Positions 59,935 to 64,000 of a DNA stretch of 64,000 nucleotides are shown in pieces. Source of the stretch: JBNKEI01 sp050288705 (GTDB lineage Bacteria > Myxococcota > Myxococcia > Myxococcales > UBA5297); NCBI GenBank assembly GCA_050288705.1, contig JBNKEI010000151.1:1-64000 (forward strand), in the 5' to 3' direction. Position 1 is the first letter of the stretch; each line of letters starts with the position of its first letter. Below the pieces are notes generated by a model. The model was not told the origin of the DNA and did no database searches. It worked only from the letters and a program-made list of their open reading frames with translations. A program made the position numbers and the translations under genes.

Positions 59935-60225
59935 TTATGTTCTCCCTCTTTCTGCTGGCTTTCTGTTTCTGACAACTAATTGCCAGCAACGGAAAACTAG
60001 TTTGCAGATGGCAATCTCGCCACTGGTCTACCAAGAACAAAGTTGGGGGGGTATCAGCACTGATTAACAAGCTAACCCAATCATGACTCCTGCCTGCCTG
60101 GCAACTTGCTTTATGGAGCCACCACAAGTTGTGGTATACCCTAGAAATCAACCACGCGCGAAGCAGGGATTTTTCGCTTCTTGCAGAAAGACCCTGCAGT
60201 AGCAACAAACGGTGAGGGAACACCT
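59935..60225. other. Intergenic region between the exported protein and the FliH/SctL-like gene
   Basis: 291 bases between divergent genes. Contains the inverted repeat at 60121-60135 and GGTGAGGG, the ribosome site of the plus-strand gene. Frames through it have no family resemblance. Confidence 0.5.
60121..60135. repeat. Short inverted repeat upstream of the FliH/SctL-like gene
   Basis: ACCACAAGTTGTGGT: 7-base perfect arms around one base, 90 bases before ATG 60226. Could be a regulator site or small hairpin. Confidence 0.4.
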
Positions 60226-60897
60226 ATGGCCGGCAAAATTATTAAGGGCGACAACCTTACAGCTTCCCTTCCTGATCGGTTGCCTTTGCGCCAAGCTCGC
60301 CCAGTAGTCGATTCCGCCACCTACGACGCCCACCAGAAGGCCAAAGGAATTATTCGCGAAGCAGAGCTAAGAGCGGCTCAAATCAGCAAGCAGGCATCTC
60401 AAGAAAGAGAAGAAATGCTGGCCACCGCTCAAGAGGAAGGATACCAACAGGGTCTGGCACAGGTGACCGAAATTCTTCTTCAAGCCCGAACGGAGGCTGC
60501 GGAAATCATTGCCGCATCAGAATCAGAATTGGTTCGCCTTTCTTTAGTAATCGCCGAGAAAATAATTGGCCGGTCACTGGAAATTGACCAACACTCTATT
60601 TTGGCTATTGTCGCACAAGCGGTGGAAAATGTTCGGCAACAACGAGAAATTGTTCTGCGTATTCACCCGGAAGACGCCAAAATTATTCGCGAAAAACGTA
60701 AAGAACTATTGGACATGCTGGGAAGGATCAAAGACATTGCCATAAAGGAAGACGGGGACGTTGCTCGCGGAGGTTGTATTATCGAAACAGAGAGCGGAAC
60801 GATTGATGCCAGTCTCGAAGCTCAATTAGCAATGTTGCAACAACGTCTTTTGGGAGAAAACAACTTCACAGGTACTTCCATGACCAATGACGAATAA
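60226..60897 (+). CDS. FliH/SctL-like stator protein of a secretion or flagellar ATPase
   Basis: About 223 residues, cytoplasmic. A long N-terminal helix with the small-residue/charged pattern (AKGIIREAELRAAQISKQASQE) leads to a region with VIAEKIIGRSLEI, VAQAVENVRQQREIVLRIHPEDAKII and GRIKDIAIKEDGDVARGGCIIETESGTIDASLEAQL, the diagnostic C-terminal half of FliH/SctL/HrpE. FliH-type proteins anchor and regulate the export ATPase at the sorting platform. ATG 60226 with GGTGAGGG seven bases before it is preferred to an earlier in-frame start. No other T3SS or flagellar gene is in the window. Confidence 0.85.
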   Translation: MAGKIIKGDNLTASLPDRLPLRQARPVVDSATYDAHQKAKGIIREAELRAAQISKQASQEREEMLATAQEEGYQQGLAQVTEILLQARTEAAEIIAASESELVRLSLVIAEKIIGRSLEIDQHSILAIVAQAVENVRQQREIVLRIHPEDAKIIREKRKELLDMLGRIKDIAIKEDGDVARGGCIIETESGTIDASLEAQLAMLQQRLLGENNFTGTSMTNDE

Positions 60898-60922
60898 TAA
60901 ATACGCTATTACTTCCAAGCAA

Positions 60923-61330
60923 TTATTCAATAACCCCTTCTTGCAGAAGACGGGTAAGAATTTTCGCTGTTTCTAGTCGGGTCATACCCGATAACATAAA
61001 TAAGTCTTCGAACGTTAGCTTTCCATCTACCCGGGAAAGTAAGAATCCAGCTCGGTGATCGAGATTTAGCCAAACAATTTCTTTCAAGGACATTCGTAGT
61101 TTGGGCGATCGCGTAAGATCTCCTATTTCGCTTTCTAGTTTGGACAGAATTACCTGATCAGCAGTTGCTCTCAAGGTGGTCCAGTCAGTAAGAGGTGGCT
61201 GCTGCAGGGGAACATCGAGCGTGGTCATTGACCCGTGTAATTGTTTTGCACGAAAAGAAGAATCAAAAGGACTACGAGTGGCACTAAATATAACTGTACT
61301 TGGCTTGGAAAATGGATTTTTTCGGCCCAA
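60923..61330 (-). CDS. Small hypothetical protein downstream of dnaK
   Basis: 135 residues, not assigned. The first 45 residues are basic and low-complexity; the conserved part seems to be LKEIVWLNLDHRAGFLLSRVDGKLTFEDLFMLSGMTRLETAKILTRLLQEGVI, a winged-helix-like stretch I recall in deltaproteobacterial proteins beside DnaK. TTG 61330 with AAGGA upstream; a later ATG (61228) is also possible. It starts 17 bases after the dnaK stop, thus same operon, and converges on the FliH/SctL-like gene. Confidence 0.65.
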   Translation of the reverse strand: MGRKNPFSKPSTVIFSATRSPFDSSFRAKQLHGSMTTLDVPLQQPPLTDWTTLRATADQVILSKLESEIGDLTRSPKLRMSLKEIVWLNLDHRAGFLLSRVDGKLTFEDLFMLSGMTRLETAKILTRLLQEGVIE

Positions 61331-61347
61331 ATAAAAATTCCTTTTAT

Positions 61348-63192
61348 TTAAACAGGTTTTCCTAAACGCGCCAGAATTCCCCGCAAGGTGGTTAACATAA
61401 TAGCAAGCTCATCACTACAGTTGATTACTGCTTTCAAGTCTTTCCCGGCCAATTCAGAAGCAAGATGCACTTGATGTTCCATTTTCTCGATCATGCCAGG
61501 CTCAATCTGTCCGGCATAGAGATAGAGGTGCTCACGCGAGCGAGCTAACGTTGCTTCCAATTCTGCAGCTAATTCGTTCATTACTATTCGCTTTTTGCTC
61601 AGCTCCTCCACCACTTGCATTTCTAGGAGAAAATCACGCTGCTCATCGAGAATCTTTTCCAGCTCTTCTTGGGTCAAGCCTCCAGACGCCGTAAAAGTAA
61701 CTGATTGCTTTCTTCCGGTTAATTTATCCCGCGCAGAAACCGATAAAATGCCATCCACCCCAATATCGAAAGTTACTGCTATTTCCACCCCGCCACGTAC
61801 CTCTGGCCGTAAACCAGAAAGAACAAACTCACCCAATAATTCGTTTTTAGCGGCGATCTCGCTTTCTCCTTGTAACACCATAATTCGAACCGATGTCTGG
61901 TAGTCGCAAGAAGTAGAAAAAACTTCCGTTGCTGAGGCCGGTATCGTGGTGTTTTTGGATATAAGAGAATGCGCGTATCCTCCCACTACCCCGACTCCTA
62001 ACGAGTGGGGGGTTACATCTAACAGTATGATGTTGGGAGACTCCTGAACCAAAGTATTACCCTCTATGGCCGCGCCAAGCGCTACCACTTCCTGCGGGTG
62101 AACACCCTTGCAAGGTTCTTTACCAAAAAACTGTTTAACAGCATCTATTATTGCGGGCATTCTGGTCATTCCTCCCACCAAAATAACCTCGCGTATTGAG
62201 GTAGTTCTTACCTTCGCTTCTTTTAGAGTTTTTTGACAACGGTCAATGCATCGCTCTACCAAATCGGAAGAAATCATCTCTAATATTTCTTTGTTTAACG
62301 CAAAATCGAGATGCAATGCATTTTGAGATTCGTTGTCGGTATATATGAATGGAAGACTAATTTGCGTCTCTGATACCGAAGACAGCTCGCATTTTGCTTT
62401 TTCTGCAGCCTCTCGCAGCCGTTGCAAAGCCATTTTATCTTTACGAAGATCTATTCCATGTTCTTTTCCAAAACGAAAAGCAATGCGCTCAATAATACGA
62501 TTGTCAAAATCTTCGCCTCCCAAAAAAGTATCGCCTCCCGACGCTATCACTTCGAAAATGCCATCGGAAACCCGCAAAATGGAAATATCGAAGGTTCCTC
62601 CTCCTAAATCAAATACCGCTATCGTGCCTTCAATCTTTTTTCCCAATCCATAGGCTAAGGCTGCACTGGTAGGCTCATTGATAATGCGCAACACTTCTAA
62701 CCCAGCAATTTTTCCCGCCACTTTAGTTGCTTGTCTCTGATTATCGTTAAAATAGGCAGGAACAGTAATAACTGCCCGGTTGACTGGGGTATTTAAAAAG
62801 GCCTGCGCATTGGCTTTCATCTCTGCAAGAATCATAGCTGATAATTCTGAAGGAGAATAGGCTTTTTCTCCTAATACAATCCGAATATCGTCATGTGCGC
62901 CAGCAATTAGTTTATAAGGAAGAAGCCGAAGGGATTGCTGCACTACTTCACTAGAATACTTTCGGCCGATTAATCTCTTGATAGCAAAAGCGGTATTTGG
63001 CGCATTAATAACTGCTTGGCGTTTAGCAATAGCTCCTACCAAACGTTTTCCATTGAGAGCTACTGCGACCACCGAAGGAGTAACCTTCGAGCCCGATCGG
63101 TTAGGAATTACCATTGGCTGACCACCACGAATGACTGCAGCTACGCTGTTGGTGGTGCCCAAGTCAATGCCAATCACCGAGTCGCATTCCAT
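61348..63192 (-). CDS. dnaK: Hsp70 chaperone DnaK (second-type)
   Basis: ATP-dependent chaperone, 614 residues. N-terminal ATPase: IGIDLGTTNSVAAV, NEPTSAALAYGLG, FDLGGGTFDISIL, VILVGGMTRMPAI. Substrate domain: LLDVTPHSLGV, then IMVLQGE, LTGRKQSVTFTASGGLTQEEL and a helical lid. It lacks the acidic EEVD-like tail and is slightly shorter than housekeeping DnaK. It sits with a J-domain/TPR gene rather than grpE, which suggests a specialised partner system. Start ATG 63192 directly follows the J-protein gene. Confidence 0.93.
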   Translation of the reverse strand: MECDSVIGIDLGTTNSVAAVIRGGQPMVIPNRSGSKVTPSVVAVALNGKRLVGAIAKRQAVINAPNTAFAIKRLIGRKYSSEVVQQSLRLLPYKLIAGAHDDIRIVLGEKAYSPSELSAMILAEMKANAQAFLNTPVNRAVITVPAYFNDNQRQATKVAGKIAGLEVLRIINEPTSAALAYGLGKKIEGTIAVFDLGGGTFDISILRVSDGIFEVIASGGDTFLGGEDFDNRIIERIAFRFGKEHGIDLRKDKMALQRLREAAEKAKCELSSVSETQISLPFIYTDNESQNALHLDFALNKEILEMISSDLVERCIDRCQKTLKEAKVRTTSIREVILVGGMTRMPAIIDAVKQFFGKEPCKGVHPQEVVALGAAIEGNTLVQESPNIILLDVTPHSLGVGVVGGYAHSLISKNTTIPASATEVFSTSCDYQTSVRIMVLQGESEIAAKNELLGEFVLSGLRPEVRGGVEIAVTFDIGVDGILSVSARDKLTGRKQSVTFTASGGLTQEELEKILDEQRDFLLEMQVVEELSKKRIVMNELAAELEATLARSREHLYLYAGQIEPGMIEKMEHQVHLASELAGKDLKAVINCSDELAIMLTTLRGILARLGKPV

Positions 63193-63220
63193 GGCAGGCC
63201 GTCTACCTTAATAGTGCAGG

Positions 63221-64000
63221 TCAGAATTTCCGTTTTAGCTTCTTTAATTGTTCTTTAGCAGGAACATAGTTGGGTTCCTGTCTAAGTACGGTTTCATACT
63301 CGCGGACAGCATTTTTCTCTAGGCCAGCTTGGTACAGCAAATTCGCAAAGGTCATGCGGTACTCTACGTTGTTAGGAGCAAGCTCCACTGCCCGACGCGC
63401 GAACCCATGGGCTTCTCGAAGCTCGGTTTTACCACCAAATTGCAGCAACAAACGAGCAGCGTGATAAGCGTATTCCGAGTTAAGGGGATCAAGCTGGCAA
63501 GCAGTTTTTATACGCGCTACCGCCCCCTCGATGTTGCCAAGAGTGGCTGCCGCAACGCCCTCTTTGTATTCGCTTTGCGCTCGTATTTGGCAATCAGCCT
63601 GCCTTGCTCGACGCGCTAGTTCCGCTAGGTCGCGATTGGTGGGCGCCACTTGTTCGGCCAGAGAAAAATCAGCAAGAGCTTTCGCGAATTCGCCTTTTTC
63701 CATCAATTCCTTTCCACGATTCATCAGCTCGCGAAATTTTCCATGCTTGGCCAGGTAAGGATGCCGAGCGAAACGCATGCGACGTTCTTGAGAGCGCTCT
63801 CCCACCACCGTCGGCCCTTGAGGCCGGTTTAACTCTGGGTGCTCAGCAAAATAGGCTTGGCGTCGAGCCGGATCGCAAAGTATGGTCTGGGCCTCAGTAA
63901 ACCGCTTAAAAATGTATTCAATACGTTCTCGAAAAGATCCCAACGATTTTCCATAGTAGCGATCGGGGTGAAAACGTTTGGTCAGCCCATAATAAGCCTT
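63221..64000 (-). CDS. J-domain/TPR protein, C-terminal part (cut by window edge)
   Basis: Open from 64000, so the N terminus is outside the window. The visible start reads YYGLTKRFHPDRYYGKS, with the HPD motif that stimulates DnaK, then SFRERIEYIFKRFTEAQTIL typical of J-domain helix III. The rest is a TPR array (GKELMEKGEFAKALADFSLAEQVAP; YEYAVRLL-like units; KNAVREYETVLRQEPNYVPAKEQL). It ends 28 bases before dnaK, so the pair is one operon. The TPR part probably selects client proteins, perhaps of an export machine given the nearby FliH/SctL-like gene. Confidence 0.88.
   Translation of the reverse strand, partial: KAYYGLTKRFHPDRYYGKSLGSFRERIEYIFKRFTEAQTILCDPARRQAYFAEHPELNRPQGPTVVGERSQERRMRFARHPYLAKHGKFRELMNRGKELMEKGEFAKALADFSLAEQVAPTNRDLAELARRARQADCQIRAQSEYKEGVAAATLGNIEGAVARIKTACQLDPLNSEYAYHAARLLLQFGGKTELREAHGFARRAVELAPNNVEYRMTFANLLYQAGLEKNAVREYETVLRQEPNYVPAKEQLKKLKRKF

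Noticed and set aside
59918..60223. 101-residue minus-strand frame upstream of substrate gene B
   Set aside because: No ribosome site, unusual composition, overlaps the clearly coding start of the exported protein in another frame.

Overview
The window looks like chromosomal backbone DNA from a Gram-negative bacterium of the former Deltaproteobacteria, most like Myxococcota. Outer-membrane genes are present (BamB-like lipoprotein, two beta-barrel candidates, an RND pump). Several families are typical of that group: a myxobacterial-type Ser/Thr kinase, DUF2270, DUF3014, a DUF6982-like protein, a DnaK with a TPR-fused J protein, NtrC-type regulators with hybrid kinases, TreT and TreZ. Base composition appears moderate (mid-40s percent GC by eye, not counted), low for a myxobacterium, so a low-GC or reduced lineage is possible. 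The species is not identified.

Layout. 1-5180 (+): end of thiG, thiE, surE, an NlpD-like LysM/M23 lipoprotein, a SerB-like HAD phosphatase and pepF. 5182-7686 (-): a YfgM-like TPR protein, a BamB-like lipoprotein and a MutT-like Nudix hydrolase. 8510-12222 (-): rnc, a cyclophilin, era and der. 12267-18727: a sensor kinase with a weak ATPase domain, a DUF2270 protein, radC, a gap with decayed sequence, treZ and a hemerythrin. 19009-31676: a chemoreceptor, a rhomboid-like protein without its catalytic dyad, a DUF6982-like protein, an RluA-family synthase, a kinase, pepP, an acyltransferase, treT, pgpA, a DUF3014 protein and cinA. 31730-36661 (-): two small membrane proteins, a degenerate sigma-54 activator-like protein, a complete NtrC-type regulator and its probable kinase. 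36914-45159: a DUF2058 protein, a flippase-like membrane protein, the RNase P RNA gene (rnpB), prmA, mfd and hrcA. 45160-47041: a broken HEPN gene, a VWA lipoprotein and a gap. 47042-55911: an RND pump pair, a secreted protein, a TPR-amidase with an internal duplication, and a beta-CASP nuclease. 55916-60225: a GerW-like protein and the accessory region. 60226-64000: a FliH/SctL-like protein and a DnaJ-DnaK-small protein operon.

The most interesting region is 56.4-59.9 kb. On the minus strand, two small Sec-exported proteins share a bacteriocin-like double-glycine motif (QLDxVSAG) after the signal peptide. They lie upstream of a stand-alone C39-type cysteine peptidase with its own signal peptide and a beta-barrel protein resembling FapF. 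I read this as a small export and processing system, parallel to the FapD/FapF part of the functional-amyloid pathway: Sec export, cleavage after Ala-Gly in the periplasm, then passage through the barrel. A VapBC toxin-antitoxin pair sits between the two substrate genes and is flanked by two related terminator repeats.

Other notable points are rnpB overlapping the end of prmA, a CIRCE-like inverted repeat inside hrcA, a ribosome-binding site partly inside a hairpin, and several pseudoenzymes. No tRNA, complete insertion sequence, CRISPR array or replication origin was recognised. Homology statements rest on motif recognition, not on database searches.
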